The translations under genes and the position numbers were made by a program. From Lacicoccus halitifaciens (GTDB lineage Bacteria; Bacillota; Bacilli; Staphylococcales; Salinicoccaceae): DNA of 64,000 nt. Where the stretch lies: assembly GCF_040544485.1 (NCBI RefSeq), contig NZ_JBDZDV010000001.1, positions 62,001-126,000 of the forward strand, read 5' to 3'. The stretch's first letter is position 1. Each line of letters begins with the position of its first letter. Under the pieces are notes generated by a model. That model searched no databases. It was not told the origin of the DNA and was given only the letters and a program-made list of their open reading frames with translations. This document shows positions 34,835-43,792 of the stretch, one piece after another.

Positions 34835-35785
34835 TTGAAAATAATCGATACACACTGTGATGCACTGCTGAAGCTGCAGAAGCATGAAAGGAATGCGCTC
34901 GGCTTCATGGATGAGCAGAAGCCGATGCGGTACCTGGATGCGGATGAAATTGATACGAATTATGAACGGCTGAAGGAGGGCGGGGTCAAAGTGCAGTTTT
35001 TTGCGATCTTCATTTCTCCAAGGATTCCGGATAACGAAAAATGGCAGCACGCACTCGAACAGGTGGATATATTCTACAATGAGGTGCTGACCTGCGAAAA
35101 TGTCGTACATATCAAAGATTTAAAAGGCATCAGCAGACTGGGAGAACATGAAATCGGTGCTGTACTGACACTGGAAGGTTCTGATGCGTTCGGAAACGAT
35201 CTGATGAAGCTGCGCACTTTGATCAGGCTCGGCGTCCTGTCGCTCGGACTCGTCTGGAACAATGCGAACCTGGTGGCGGACGGCGTCGGAGAGAAAAGGG
35301 GAGCGGGACTCACGAATTTCGGCCGGGAAGTGATCGAGCTATGTAATGCGCATGGCATACTCATCGACGTCAGCCATTTGAATGTACCCGGCTTTGACGA
35401 CATCATCGGCATGGCCGACCGGGTGTTAGCCAGCCACTCGAATGTGAGGGAAGTGCACGATCATCCCCGCAACCTCACGGATGAGCAGATCGAACGGATC
35501 ATTGCGGGGAACGGGATGATCAACATCGTGTTCTGCCCGCCATTCATCGGGGAAGGGAATATCGTCATCAGGGACCTGTTCCCGCATATCGACCGGATCA
35601 TCAGTCTGGGAGGTGCGGATAACATTGGCATCGGATCGGATTTCGACGGCATCGCAACATATGTCGAAGGCCTGCGTCATTCAGGGGAATATAAGAACCT
35701 GGTGGATGCGCTCGATGCGGAGTACGGCAAAGCATTCACAGAGAAGATTACACACAAAAATTTCATCAATATCTTCGGACGGTGA
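34835..35785 (+). CDS. M19-family (renal-type) dipeptidase
   Basis: Zinc dipeptidase of 316 residues. Metal-ligand motifs appear in order: IDTHCDALL at the N-terminus, TLEGSDAFG, IDVSHLN, ASHSNVREVHDHPRNL and GIGSDFDG. I chose the TTG at 34835 because GGGAGGCGG lies 8 bases upstream and conservation begins there; the ATG at 34784 reads through an unrelated leader. It may share regulation with the divergent YjiH-type gene through the cre-like site. A hairpin after the stop also serves the converging lipoprotein gene. Confidence 0.9.
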   Translation: MKIIDTHCDALLKLQKHERNALGFMDEQKPMRYLDADEIDTNYERLKEGGVKVQFFAIFISPRIPDNEKWQHALEQVDIFYNEVLTCENVVHIKDLKGISRLGEHEIGAVLTLEGSDAFGNDLMKLRTLIRLGVLSLGLVWNNANLVADGVGEKRGAGLTNFGREVIELCNAHGILIDVSHLNVPGFDDIIGMADRVLASHSNVREVHDHPRNLTDEQIERIIAGNGMINIVFCPPFIGEGNIVIRDLFPHIDRIISLGGADNIGIGSDFDGIATYVEGLRHSGEYKNLVDALDAEYGKAFTEKITHKNFINIFGR

Positions 35786-35786
35786 T

Positions 35787-35810
35787 AAAAGGCTGGAAAC
35801 AGCCTTTTAT
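35787..35810. terminator. Bidirectional terminator after the M19 dipeptidase
   Basis: AAAAGGCTG and CAGCCTTTT pair around GAAA. It overlaps the 3' end of the lipoprotein gene. Confidence 0.88.
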
Positions 35811-36298
35811 TCTTCCGTCAATGCATCGTACTGGGCCTCCACCGCTTCATATTTCTCCTCGGTTTCGGCTTCAAGCGTCCTGATTGCATCAAGTTCTTCT
35901 TCGAATGATGTGGAGAAGTCCTCATCATCCATCGGATTGGCCACATGGAAGTTCAGATTGAACTGTCCGTACATACGCGTGAGTTCTTCCAGGCTGTCGA
36001 TATAGGCCAGCATGGTCTCCTGCAATTCAAGGTTTTCTGTACTGCCGAACTCAAAATTATTGATGACCGCCTTGAAGTCATCGAACTTCGGGAGAAGGTT
36101 GTTATAGTAGATATCGAGCTGTTCTTCGCGGTTATCCGCATTCCGGACGGCATCCAGCTCCCTTTCCACATCGTTCCTCAATTCTTCATGGTTCCTGTTG
36201 AAAGCTTCGTACATTTCTTCCATCTCAGATGTTTCACCATTATTGCACGCCATCAGTATGAAACTGACGGCCGAAATCATTAAAATTAATTTTTTCAC
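35807..36298 (-). CDS. Putative lipoprotein, helical (YkyA-like in size and design)
   Basis: 163 residues with an N-terminal signal peptide ending in the lipobox FILMAC, so the mature protein would be lipid-anchored outside the membrane at Cys18. The rest is acidic and predicted helical or coiled-coil, without a motif I recognise. The start is a GTG behind AGGTGACGAA. It stands alone between the dipeptidase and an MFS gene. The resemblance to YkyA-type wall lipoproteins is only in architecture. Confidence 0.8.
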   Translation of the reverse strand: MKKLILMISAVSFILMACNNGETSEMEEMYEAFNRNHEELRNDVERELDAVRNADNREEQLDIYYNNLLPKFDDFKAVINNFEFGSTENLELQETMLAYIDSLEELTRMYGQFNLNFHVANPMDDEDFSTSFEEELDAIRTLEAETEEKYEAVEAQYDALTEE

Positions 36299-36423
36299 TT
36301 CGTCACCTGCTTTCTTTTTATTTTACTTTCACCAGGGAGTGGTGTAAAACAATTAGTTTCAAATCCCTCATTAGTATTGTATAATACTCGAGTTGATTAT
36401 TTTTAGGATTGATGGGTGAAATT

Positions 36424-37569
36424 ATGAATAAAAAGTTATTGGTCACATTCACTGTCGGCGTATTCCTGCTGGGTATGATGGAATTGATCATCTCCGGTAT
36501 CATCGAGCTGATGAGTGACGACCTTGGAATGAGTGTTGCCGTGACGGGACAGCTGATCACGGTGTATGCAGTGAGTTTTGCATTTTTCGGCCCGCTGCTG
36601 GTGAAGCTGTCGGAGAAATATAAACCGAAACCGGTCATCCTGCTGTCCCTGGTCGTCTTCATCATCGGGAATGTCATCTTCGGACTGTCCAGCACGTTTT
36701 TGATGCTTGCCCTGGGCCGGGTGATCACGGCGATGGCGGCTGCGGTCTTCATAGTCAAGATACTGGATATGACCGTGCTGCTCTCGGAGCCGAGTACCAG
36801 GGGTAAGATGATTGCACTTGTATATATGGGGTTCTCCGCTGCCAATGTGTTCGGCATACCGCTCGGAACGCTCGTCGGTACGATGTTCGGATGGAGGATC
36901 ATCTTCCTTCTTGTGATCGTACTTGCGCTGGTCGTCGGCCTCGCCCTGGTTCTGCTCGCACCGGATAAGGATGCCCCTGATAAGGAAAGCACGTCGAAAA
37001 CGCATATCAAAAATATGAAGAATGTCATTTTCTACATCGGCGTGACCATGTCCGTGCTGATCGGCAACTATATCGTCCTCGGCTACATATCACCGCTGAT
37101 GACTTCAAACGGCTACACGCTTGCCAATGTCTCCGCCGCCTTATTCATTGCGGGTGCCGGCGGGATGGCCGGTACGATGCTCGGCGGGAACCTGGTCGAC
37201 CGCTTCGGACCGAAGCGGACGATCCTCGCGATGCTCTCATTGTTTGCAGTTACGATGCTCATCATGCCGCTGCTTTACGGCACGCCGGTGTTATTCTATA
37301 TGAACCTGTTCATATGGAGCCTCTTCCAGTGGAGTACAAGTCCGGCGGTCCAGTCGGGCCTTGTGGATTCGGTGGAAGGCTCCGCTGCAAATGTCTTCAG
37401 CTGGAACATGTCGGGCCTGAACCTCGGCATCGGCATCGGCGCCGTCATAGGCGGGGTCTTCATCAGCCGTTTCGACATCAGCTACGCACCGTGGCTCAGC
37501 TTCTTCATCATTTTGATCGGCATCATATTCGCTCTGTTAGTAAAAGATGAAAAAAGATTGTATACTTAA
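36424..37569 (+). CDS. MFS transporter (DHA1/arabinose-efflux type)
   Basis: 381-residue 12-helix major facilitator of the drug:H+ antiporter-like group (AraJ/YdhP/PbuE type). The MFS fingerprint between helices 2 and 3 is degenerate (GPLLVKLSEKYKPKP), while the second-half equivalent GGNLVDRFGPKRT is well conserved. The substrate is unknown; purine-base or drug export are the common roles of relatives. I chose the ATG at 36424 after GGTGAAATT; the first in-frame ATG is 36409. It is followed by a small membrane protein after 34 bases. Confidence 0.87.
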   Translation: MNKKLLVTFTVGVFLLGMMELIISGIIELMSDDLGMSVAVTGQLITVYAVSFAFFGPLLVKLSEKYKPKPVILLSLVVFIIGNVIFGLSSTFLMLALGRVITAMAAAVFIVKILDMTVLLSEPSTRGKMIALVYMGFSAANVFGIPLGTLVGTMFGWRIIFLLVIVLALVVGLALVLLAPDKDAPDKESTSKTHIKNMKNVIFYIGVTMSVLIGNYIVLGYISPLMTSNGYTLANVSAALFIAGAGGMAGTMLGGNLVDRFGPKRTILAMLSLFAVTMLIMPLLYGTPVLFYMNLFIWSLFQWSTSPAVQSGLVDSVEGSAANVFSWNMSGLNLGIGIGAVIGGVFISRFDISYAPWLSFFIILIGIIFALLVKDEKRLYT

Positions 37570-37603
37570 ATAAGATAAGATGAACGTATTGTGAGGGATT
37601 TTT

Positions 37604-37873
37604 ATGGTGATGAGAATTGTCTTGTATGCTGCAGTCGGGTTGTTATCCATATATCTGCTGAATTATTTTGAAGTGGCGGCGATCGAATACACTTTCGTGA
37701 ACATACTGCTTGCGGCCGGGGCGGTTGTACTGCTCAGGATTTTATATTCACTGTTCACGAGACTGCTCAGGGTGTTCGTATTCGCGTTCGTATTCCTGCC
37801 GCTGATTGGCCTGTTCGTGTATTATTTGTATTCATATTTTACGGGACAGTCCATAGACCTTGTATTATGGTAG
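37604..37873 (+). CDS. Small membrane protein, unrecognised
   Basis: 89 residues, with about three hydrophobic segments and almost no hydrophilic loops (VMRIVLYAAVGLLSIYLL, VNILLAAGAVVLLRILY, VFAFVFLPLIGLFVYYLY). I do not recognise the family. It follows the MFS gene closely and ends in its own terminator, so co-transcription is likely. The RBS is GAGGGAT. Confidence 0.7.
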   Translation: MVMRIVLYAAVGLLSIYLLNYFEVAAIEYTFVNILLAAGAVVLLRILYSLFTRLLRVFVFAFVFLPLIGLFVYYLYSYFTGQSIDLVLW

Positions 37874-37876
37874 AAA

Positions 37877-37907
37877 ACTGGACGGCAAATCAGCCGTCCG
37901 GTTTTTT
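37877..37907 (+). terminator. Terminator after the small membrane protein
   Basis: CTGGACGGC and GCCGTCCGG (one G-U pair) with an AAATCA loop and a T-run. Confidence 0.88.
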
Positions 37908-37965
37908 ATTTTTCAAGGAAAGTTTATAATGGGAAGGCAGTTAAAATAAAATTCGAGGTGAGCAT

Positions 37966-39153
37966 GTGAACAACAGTCATCAGCCGACGGTCTTTACCGA
38001 AAGGATTCATGAGATCGACGGCATCAGAGGTTTTGCTTTACTCGGCATCTTGATGATGAACATCATGTCCTTTGCCACACCCATGATGCAGGATGCCATG
38101 GAAATGCGGCAGACGGAGCGGTTTGCCGGGCAGTACAATGAATGGACGATTTTCTTCATCAACACTTTCGTGACCGCGAATTTCTATACGATGTTTTCAT
38201 TCTTATTCGGGCTCGGGTTCTACATATTCCTCTCCAGGGCACAGGAGAAGGTGCAGTCGGTCAATGTATTGTTTCTGCGCCGTATGGGCATGCTGCTCAT
38301 ATTCGGCATACTGCACGGTGTGTTCCTGTGGTATGGGGATATTTTATGGACATATGCGGTGACCGGGGTGCTCCTGCTGTTCTTCTACAGGCTGCACCCC
38401 AAGGTGAACCTCATCATCAGCATCATCATCCTGTCCGTCTTCACGGTATTTCTGCTGATGATGGCGGTCTCAATGTTTGCGGTGGACATCCCGATGGAAG
38501 GGGCTTTCCCGCTGTGGTTCGACATGACGGAGACGATCCATAACAATGACTATCTGGGGCTGCTCGGCATCAATGCCGCGTTCCTCGGGCTCAGTGTCAT
38601 GAATGTCGTGTTCCTTGTCCCTGTCATCCTGGCGATATTCCTGCTTGGATTATATGCAGGACAGAAAGGCATATTCAATGATCTGGAAGGGCACAGGCGC
38701 CTGATCAACAGGATGGCCGTGGTCGGCATCGGCCTCGGGCTGCCCGTCAAGATCGTCACCGGCTATGCCATGACTTATGAAACACTGCATGGCGGATGGA
38801 ACATGCTGTCGCTGATCGCAAATACGCTCGGCGGCCCGTTGATGTCGCTCGGCTATATCGCGGTGTTTCTGATCATCGTCCGCCGGCTGCCGGGACTCGT
38901 CAAAATCCTTCAGCCGGTCGGACAGATGGCGCTTACGAACTATATCATGCAGACGGTGATTATGATGGTGATCTTTTACGGCTTCAACCTCTTCAACCGT
39001 GTGGATGCCGTCTGGTTCATCCCGATCGTGCTTGCCGTGTTCATCATTCAGGTGATCTACAGCCATTTGTGGATGAAAGCGTTCCGGTTCGGACCGCTGG
39101 AATGGCTGTGGCGGACGGTGACGTACCTGAAAGCCATCCCGATAAAACGCTGA
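37966..39153 (+). CDS. DUF418/YeiB-family membrane protein
   Basis: 395-residue polytopic protein with about nine or ten membrane segments. It opens with the typical ERIHEIDGIRGFALLGIL and carries the C-terminal DUF418 block LQPVGQMALTNYIMQTV and WMKAFRFGPLEWLWRT. YeiB-like proteins are acyltransferase-3-like and of unknown function. The start is a GTG behind GAGGTGAG. It is a single-gene unit with a strong terminator. Confidence 0.9.
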   Translation: MNNSHQPTVFTERIHEIDGIRGFALLGILMMNIMSFATPMMQDAMEMRQTERFAGQYNEWTIFFINTFVTANFYTMFSFLFGLGFYIFLSRAQEKVQSVNVLFLRRMGMLLIFGILHGVFLWYGDILWTYAVTGVLLLFFYRLHPKVNLIISIIILSVFTVFLLMMAVSMFAVDIPMEGAFPLWFDMTETIHNNDYLGLLGINAAFLGLSVMNVVFLVPVILAIFLLGLYAGQKGIFNDLEGHRRLINRMAVVGIGLGLPVKIVTGYAMTYETLHGGWNMLSLIANTLGGPLMSLGYIAVFLIIVRRLPGLVKILQPVGQMALTNYIMQTVIMMVIFYGFNLFNRVDAVWFIPIVLAVFIIQVIYSHLWMKAFRFGPLEWLWRTVTYLKAIPIKR

Positions 39154-39163
39154 TTTTTAATAT

Positions 39164-39205
39164 GCTGGACGGAAGCGGTTCAAAACCGCTTCCGTCCAGT
39201 TTTTC
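39164..39205 (+). terminator. Strong terminator after the DUF418 gene
   Basis: Perfect 16-bp arms CTGGACGGAAGCGGTT and AACCGCTTCCGTCCAG surround CAA and are followed by TTTTTC. Confidence 0.92.
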
Positions 39206-39213
39206 ATGTTGAA

Positions 39214-39777
39214 TCAGGCCTGAGTATCGATGTTGTAGTCTGTGACGATCCATCCGCCGTCACGATGCTCGATCATGCTGAGTGAACAGTTGTGGAGTTT
39301 GGTGAGAACCATGTGTATCTCCTCGGTATAGTGTGACAGGAAGGATTTGATCGTCCGGGAGTGGGCTGTGATCATCACATTCTTACCCATATGGTTCTCT
39401 TCGATGTAATCCATCATTTTGGAAGTGCGGTTTGCAAGGGACTCGAAGGATTCGACGCCCGGCAGGTCGCCCTGTGGATATTTCAGTCGGATATGTTCGA
39501 TGTGCTCGCCTTCCAGCGGCCCGAAGGACTGCTCCTCCAGCTCATCGAACACTTTAATCTCCAGGTTATGATGCGCATTGATGATTTCTGCAGTCTTATA
39601 GGCACGCGACAGCGGGCTGGATAGGAGGACGTCGAGCTTTTCCTCCTTGAAGAATTCCCGTGCTTTTTCAGCCTGTCTGATCCCCGCCTCATTCAGCGGT
39701 ATGTCGCTCGATCCCTGCAGCCGGAGTGATTGGTTGTATTCCGTCAGTCCATGTCTCACTAAAAAAATCTTCGCCAT
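39214..39777 (-). CDS. Histidine phosphatase (phosphoglycerate-mutase-like)
   Basis: 187-residue enzyme of the histidine phosphatase superfamily, with the nucleophile motif IFLVRHGLTEYN at the N-terminus, LSSPLSRAYKTAEII, the acid EEQSFGPLEGEH and the second histidine in VMITAHSRTIKSFL. It is more likely a PhoE-type broad phosphatase than a glycolytic mutase, which is usually longer. It has a GAGGTG RBS. A lone gene, divergent from the esterase gene. Confidence 0.88.
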   Translation of the reverse strand: MAKIFLVRHGLTEYNQSLRLQGSSDIPLNEAGIRQAEKAREFFKEEKLDVLLSSPLSRAYKTAEIINAHHNLEIKVFDELEEQSFGPLEGEHIEHIRLKYPQGDLPGVESFESLANRTSKMMDYIEENHMGKNVMITAHSRTIKSFLSHYTEEIHMVLTKLHNCSLSMIEHRDGGWIVTDYNIDTQA

Positions 39778-39871
39778 TTATAACACCTCAGGATAAAATT
39801 ATTAAATTATATGATACCATTAATATGACTGTAATTCGTCTTTGTTTCAAATTATTGAGAGGGGTTAAATC

Positions 39872-40780
39872 ATGAACTTGCAAAGTTTCTATATCGGGGA
39901 TCACCATGCCGAAGTGACGATGATGCTCGGTGCACAGGAAAAGACGGCAAAGGGGCATCCGGCTGTGGTGATCTGCCCGGGCGGAAGTTATATGTACGTC
40001 TCCAAAAGGGAAGCCGAACCTGTCGCATACCAGTTTTTGGCACAGGGGTATCATGTCTTCATACTGAATTATTCAACGATCGGCAGCGCCATCGAGAAGG
40101 AAGGCAGGACACCGACACGGGATGAACTTTATCAGCTGGCGGCGATGGTGGAAGACGATAAAGAGCTCGGATCGGAATTTCCGACGCCCTTGACGGAGCT
40201 TGCCATGACGATGACCTTCATACGTGAGAACTGCCATGAATTCAATATCGACCCGGACCGGATCGGTGTCGCCGGATTTTCGGCGGGCGGACACCTTGCA
40301 GCGAGCCTCGGTGTGCACTGGTCGAGCGACTGGCTGAGTGAGGCTGCAGGTGCGGACAACAGATGGTTCAGGCCGAACTTTCAGGTCCTGAGTTATCCGA
40401 TACTCGACTATCTTCTCAATAAGGAAATTGCAGAGGAGCGGGGGATGGGCGACCCGAAATTCATGGAAATCGCTTCGAGGATGATCTACGGTGCGGTGCC
40501 CGATGAAGAGACCGTGAACCTGAGCCGGCTGAAAGATTACGTATCGTCCGACACACCGCCGACATTCATCTGGCATACGATGGAGGATAAGCTTGTGTTC
40601 GTCCAGAATTCACTGGATTTTGCAAAAGCGCTCGATGAGCATCAGGTACCGTGGGAACTGCATACTTTCCAGCAGGGTGAGCATGGCCTCAGCCTTGCGA
40701 CGGAACTGACGGGCAGAGTGGATGAGCGGGCGAGCCGTTGGCTGGATCTGATGTTCACATGGCTGAAAGTCAACCTTTAG
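39872..40780 (+). CDS. Alpha/beta hydrolase (acetyl-esterase/BD-FAE-like)
   Basis: 302-residue serine hydrolase. The oxyanion-hole block VVICPGGSYMYVSKREAEP precedes the nucleophile elbow GVAGFSAGGHLAASLG. Asp and His candidates lie in the later MEDKLVF and GEHGLSLA blocks, as in small esterases and xylan acetylesterase-like enzymes. The substrate is unknown. The RBS is GAGGGG. A hairpin after the stop doubles as terminator of the next, converging gene. Confidence 0.88.
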   Translation: MNLQSFYIGDHHAEVTMMLGAQEKTAKGHPAVVICPGGSYMYVSKREAEPVAYQFLAQGYHVFILNYSTIGSAIEKEGRTPTRDELYQLAAMVEDDKELGSEFPTPLTELAMTMTFIRENCHEFNIDPDRIGVAGFSAGGHLAASLGVHWSSDWLSEAAGADNRWFRPNFQVLSYPILDYLLNKEIAEERGMGDPKFMEIASRMIYGAVPDEETVNLSRLKDYVSSDTPPTFIWHTMEDKLVFVQNSLDFAKALDEHQVPWELHTFQQGEHGLSLATELTGRVDERASRWLDLMFTWLKVNL

Positions 40781-40782
40781 AC

Positions 40783-40820
40783 AAAAAAATTACAGGAGAC
40801 GCTAGGAAGGTCTCCTGTAA
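40783..40820. terminator. Terminator between the esterase and a small minus-strand gene
   Basis: TTACAGGAGAC and GTCTCCTGTAA pair around a 9-base loop. The A-run on the left is a T-run for the minus-strand gene; the plus side is less T-rich. Confidence 0.78.
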
Positions 40821-41014
40821 TTCAATTCGTAAATTTTCACGCGTTCGGTATGATACGGATATATGATTTCTATCATATTATATGCCGGATCATCACAGCG
40901 ACTGACTTTTTTCATATAGTGTTTTTTTATGTGCTCTGTATCACTCGGGTTGTTCACCAGGTGATACTTCGTTTCGTTATTCTTGGTGTCACTATACTTG
41001 ACTAAAATTGTCAT
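40802..41014 (-). CDS. Hypothetical 70-residue protein
   Basis: Small soluble-looking protein with basic and aromatic residues (HLVNNPSDTEHIKKHYMKK and a C-terminal YHTERVKIYELNYRRPS). I do not recognise it. The ATG at 41014 has GGGAG somewhat far upstream (about 11 bases); longer in-frame readings seem artefactual. Its terminator overlaps the stop codon, which supports a real expressed gene. Confidence 0.6.
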   Translation of the reverse strand: MTILVKYSDTKNNETKYHLVNNPSDTEHIKKHYMKKVSRCDDPAYNMIEIIYPYHTERVKIYELNYRRPS

Positions 41015-41130
41015 GATACACCAACTCCCTCGCCATTTATATAGCCGGAGCGGGCGTGCAGTAAACATTTTTCACTCAAAACATTTTACAGAGTAAAGTA
41101 ATTACAGAATATAAATTGAAAGCTGGTGCA

Positions 41131-41769
41131 GTGTTGGAATATAGACATATCACTCCGGATGAACTGGAGGACGTAATGGAGTTACAGGGTTTCGTTTACG
41201 AAAACCTGGAAGATAAGGAGGTGCTCGAGACCATCGGACGCGGTGAGTTCAGCGAGATGATAGAGCAGGGCTTCATCATCGGCCTCTTTGAAGGGGAAGA
41301 GCTCAAAGCTGTCCGGGCAATGTACATACCGCCGCTCAATGACCCCGAGCATCTGGCCGAAGACGGCGGTGTGGAAAACAGGGAAGAGGTCATCTACTCT
41401 GAAATCACATTCATCCACCCCGAGTGGCGCGGACAGGGCTTTCAGACGAAGCTCGGCCGGGAACTGATTGAGAAGGTCAGGGCCGACGGCCGTTTCAAAT
41501 ACATCTTCACGACAGTGATGCCAACGAATCTGCCGAGCTTGAAAGATAAATTGCGGCTCGGCTTCAAAATCATCAATACGAAGTATATGTACGGCGGTAA
41601 ACTCCGGCACGTGCTGCAGCTGAACCTGGAAGAACCCCTCGAGGTCTCGGGAGCTGCGGAAATAATCGACTATCGGGATACGGACTGGATGCTTGAGAAC
41701 GGGCACAGGCACATCGGCACGAATTTCAACGGTACGGACATTGAGTACTATTTGAAGCATGATGAGTGA
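41131..41769 (+). CDS. GNAT family N-acetyltransferase
   Basis: About 212-residue GNAT-fold protein. The acetyl-CoA-binding block is EITFIHPEWRGQGFQTKLGREL, followed by FTTVMPTNLPSLKDKLRLGF, as in GNATs acting on small molecules or protein N-termini. The start is uncertain: GTG 41131 and TTG 41134 both follow a weak GCTGGTG site, and TTG 41116 is possible. It lies 19 bases upstream of an M20 amidohydrolase, so acetylation and deacylation could be linked, but this is inference. Confidence 0.78.
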   Translation: MLEYRHITPDELEDVMELQGFVYENLEDKEVLETIGRGEFSEMIEQGFIIGLFEGEELKAVRAMYIPPLNDPEHLAEDGGVENREEVIYSEITFIHPEWRGQGFQTKLGRELIEKVRADGRFKYIFTTVMPTNLPSLKDKLRLGFKIINTKYMYGGKLRHVLQLNLEEPLEVSGAAEIIDYRDTDWMLENGHRHIGTNFNGTDIEYYLKHDE

Positions 41770-41788
41770 TTAATTTAAGGAGGATATT

Positions 41789-42964
41789 ATGAATATCGAT
41801 CAGATTACAGAAGAAGCCATTGAATTCAGACGTGAACTGCATCAATTTCCCGAACTGAGTGATGAGGAGTTTGAAACTTCCAAAAGGATCCAAAGGCAGC
41901 TGACGGCGCTCGGCATCCCTTTTGAAACCGGCTTTGCCGGTACAGGCGTGCTCGGCATCATCGAAGGGGCACATGAAGGGAAGACGGTCGGCCTCAGGGC
42001 GGATATCGATGCGCTTCCCATCAATGAAATTTCAGGGGAGCCGTTCAGCTCAAAAAATGAAGGCGTGATGCATGCATGCGGCCATGATGCGCATACATCG
42101 ATGCTTGTGGCCGTCGGCAAGGTGCTGATGGAAAGGCGCGATGAGATCCACGGCACCGTCCTTCTGATATTCCAGCCTGCCGAGGAGAAATCGCCGACCG
42201 GCGGTTCACAGCGTATGATGGATGAGGGCATATTCGACGGACGGGAGCCGGATGTGCTGATTGCACAGCATGTCTGGCCGGGTCTCCCGGTCGGCCAGTT
42301 CGGTGTGATGGCCGGGCCGGTCATGGGGAATTCGGACCGTTTTAAATTGGTGATCAGAGGGTCGGGGGGCCATGCCTCCATGCCGAATGATACGGTGGAT
42401 GCGATCGTAGTCGGCACCCAGGTCGTCAATGCGCTGCAGACGATCGTGAGCCGTAATGCCGATCCTTTCGAACCGTCGGTTGTGACCGTCGGAAAATTCC
42501 AGGCGGGTTCGCAGCACAATGTCATCGCGGAGACGGCGGAAATCGTCGGTACGATCCGGACACAGTCCAATGAAACTAAAGAGATGGTGAAGGAAAGGTT
42601 CCATAAAATCGTCAATAATGTGACCGAGGCGATGGGCGCATCCGTCGACATCGAATACCTGGACGGCTATCCCGCCACCATCAATTCAGAAGAGTGGGCG
42701 GATCAGATGCATGAGACCATTTCGAAATTATACGGGGAGGCTGCACTGCCAAAAGTCAGGCCGAGTCTTGCCGGTGAAGATTTCGGCAGGTTCCTCCTGA
42801 AATATCCGGGAGTCTACTACTGGCTCGGGACATCAGTCGGGGAAGGGCAGAAGCCGCTCCACAACCCTTCTTTCAGATTGAATGAGGACGCCTTCAAGTA
42901 CGGCATCGAAGCGATGAGCCAGGGTGCGGTCGATACGCTCGTTAAACTGAAAGCCGGGCAGTGA
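41789..42964 (+). CDS. M20D amidohydrolase/peptidase (HipO/AmhX-like)
   Basis: 391-residue zinc amidohydrolase of the M20D group (hippurate hydrolase, N-acetyl-diaminopimelate or IAA-amino-acid hydrolases). Motifs: GLRADIDALPI, MHACGHDAHTSM, FQPAEEKSPTGG (catalytic Glu), IAQHVWPGLPVG, and the dimerisation domain with GSGGHASMPNDTVDAI. The C-terminal GEDFGRF and LHNPSF complete the site. The strong AAGGAGG RBS precedes the ATG. The natural substrate cannot be told. Confidence 0.9.
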   Translation: MNIDQITEEAIEFRRELHQFPELSDEEFETSKRIQRQLTALGIPFETGFAGTGVLGIIEGAHEGKTVGLRADIDALPINEISGEPFSSKNEGVMHACGHDAHTSMLVAVGKVLMERRDEIHGTVLLIFQPAEEKSPTGGSQRMMDEGIFDGREPDVLIAQHVWPGLPVGQFGVMAGPVMGNSDRFKLVIRGSGGHASMPNDTVDAIVVGTQVVNALQTIVSRNADPFEPSVVTVGKFQAGSQHNVIAETAEIVGTIRTQSNETKEMVKERFHKIVNNVTEAMGASVDIEYLDGYPATINSEEWADQMHETISKLYGEAALPKVRPSLAGEDFGRFLLKYPGVYYWLGTSVGEGQKPLHNPSFRLNEDAFKYGIEAMSQGAVDTLVKLKAGQ

Positions 42965-43032
42965 TAATCCTCACTGTCCTGTAATATTTGTGGTAAAATT
43001 GATATTACATTTTAAAGATAAGAGGTCAGAAC

Positions 43033-43215
43033 ATGTCTAAAATTGAAATCGTTTATAAGTCGGGGAAAAAAGAGACTTTGGAAACTGAAAGCCATACGGC
43101 GGAAACTTTGAAGCGGGAACTTGAAGTGGCGGCTGCCCATAAGAAGTCTTATATGGAAGTCGACGGCTTTTCGATTTTCCCTAATCTGATAAAAGAAGTG
43201 CGTGAAGTGAAATAA
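43033..43215 (+). CDS. Hypothetical 60-residue protein
   Basis: Small charged protein, MSKIEIVYKSGKKETLETES at its start, with no membrane segment and no family I recognise. It has a good RBS (AAGAGGT) and a strong terminator directly after the stop, so it is probably expressed as a single gene. Confidence 0.7.
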   Translation: MSKIEIVYKSGKKETLETESHTAETLKRELEVAAAHKKSYMEVDGFSIFPNLIKEVREVK

Positions 43216-43216
43216 C

Positions 43217-43245
43217 AAAAAACCGTCCGGAAGGACGGTTTTTTT
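43217..43245. terminator. Bidirectional terminator
   Basis: AAAAAACCGTCC and GGACGGTTTTTT pair around GGAA, between converging genes. Confidence 0.92.
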
Positions 43246-43247
43246 CA

Positions 43248-43616
43248 TCAGTATTCACTGAAGTAAGTGTATAGTGCAGACAATTCCTCATCGTTGATGT
43301 GGTCTTCACTGTAAGCAGGCATGGAGCCCTCGCCGTTCCTTACAATCTCGGTAAACTCTTCTTCACTGAGGTCGGTGCCTGCAAGGGCCGGACCGACAGC
43401 GCCTGAAAAGTCTTCACCGTGGCATGAAGCACACGTGGCCTGGGCGATGCCTTCTGCATCCACATCCCCGCTTGAAGCGCCGCTGTCTTCTTCAGTCGTC
43501 TCCTCTTCAGCTGCAGGTTCCTCGGACTCCTCAGCACCCTCTTCACCGCCGCCGCAAGCGCCGAGTACGAGTACAAGCGAAAGGCCGCCCGCCATCAAAT
43601 ACTTCTTAAAATCCAT
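43248..43616 (-). CDS. Lipoprotein c-type cytochrome (cytochrome c-551 type)
   Basis: 122-residue membrane-anchored electron carrier. The signal peptide ends in the lipobox LVLGAC, then an acidic linker leads to the heme site CASCHG and the distal-ligand methionine in GEGSMPAYS. This matches CccB/c-551-type small cytochromes of Bacillales that shuttle electrons to the terminal oxidase. I chose the ATG at 43616 behind GAGGGGTGA. The leader is strikingly like that of the element lipoprotein at 56759. Confidence 0.9.
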   Translation of the reverse strand: MDFKKYLMAGGLSLVLVLGACGGGEEGAEESEEPAAEEETTEEDSGASSGDVDAEGIAQATCASCHGEDFSGAVGPALAGTDLSEEEFTEIVRNGEGSMPAYSEDHINDEELSALYTYFSEY

Positions 43617-43730
43617 GACTTCACCCCTCAAAATTGAAATATTAATACAGATTAAATATATCACAAACATATATATTTAAAAAGAATACTTATCATGGCA
43701 GGGGTTCCCGGAACGGCACCGGTCCATCAA

Positions 43731-43776
43731 AAAAAGGCCTATGCACCATCGAAAATCCGATGGGCATAAGCCTTTT
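43731..43776 (-). terminator. rpsD terminator
   Basis: Long arms AAAAGGCCTATGCACCATCG and CGATGGGCATAAGCCTTTT (small mismatches) around AAAAT; a T-run follows on the minus strand. Confidence 0.85.
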
Positions 43777-43792
43777 AAAAGAATCTTACCTA

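Noticed and set aside
41842..42651. A 269-codon antisense frame over the M20D amidohydrolase
   Set aside because: Shadow of an unambiguous enzyme gene; no domain, no plausible ribosome site.
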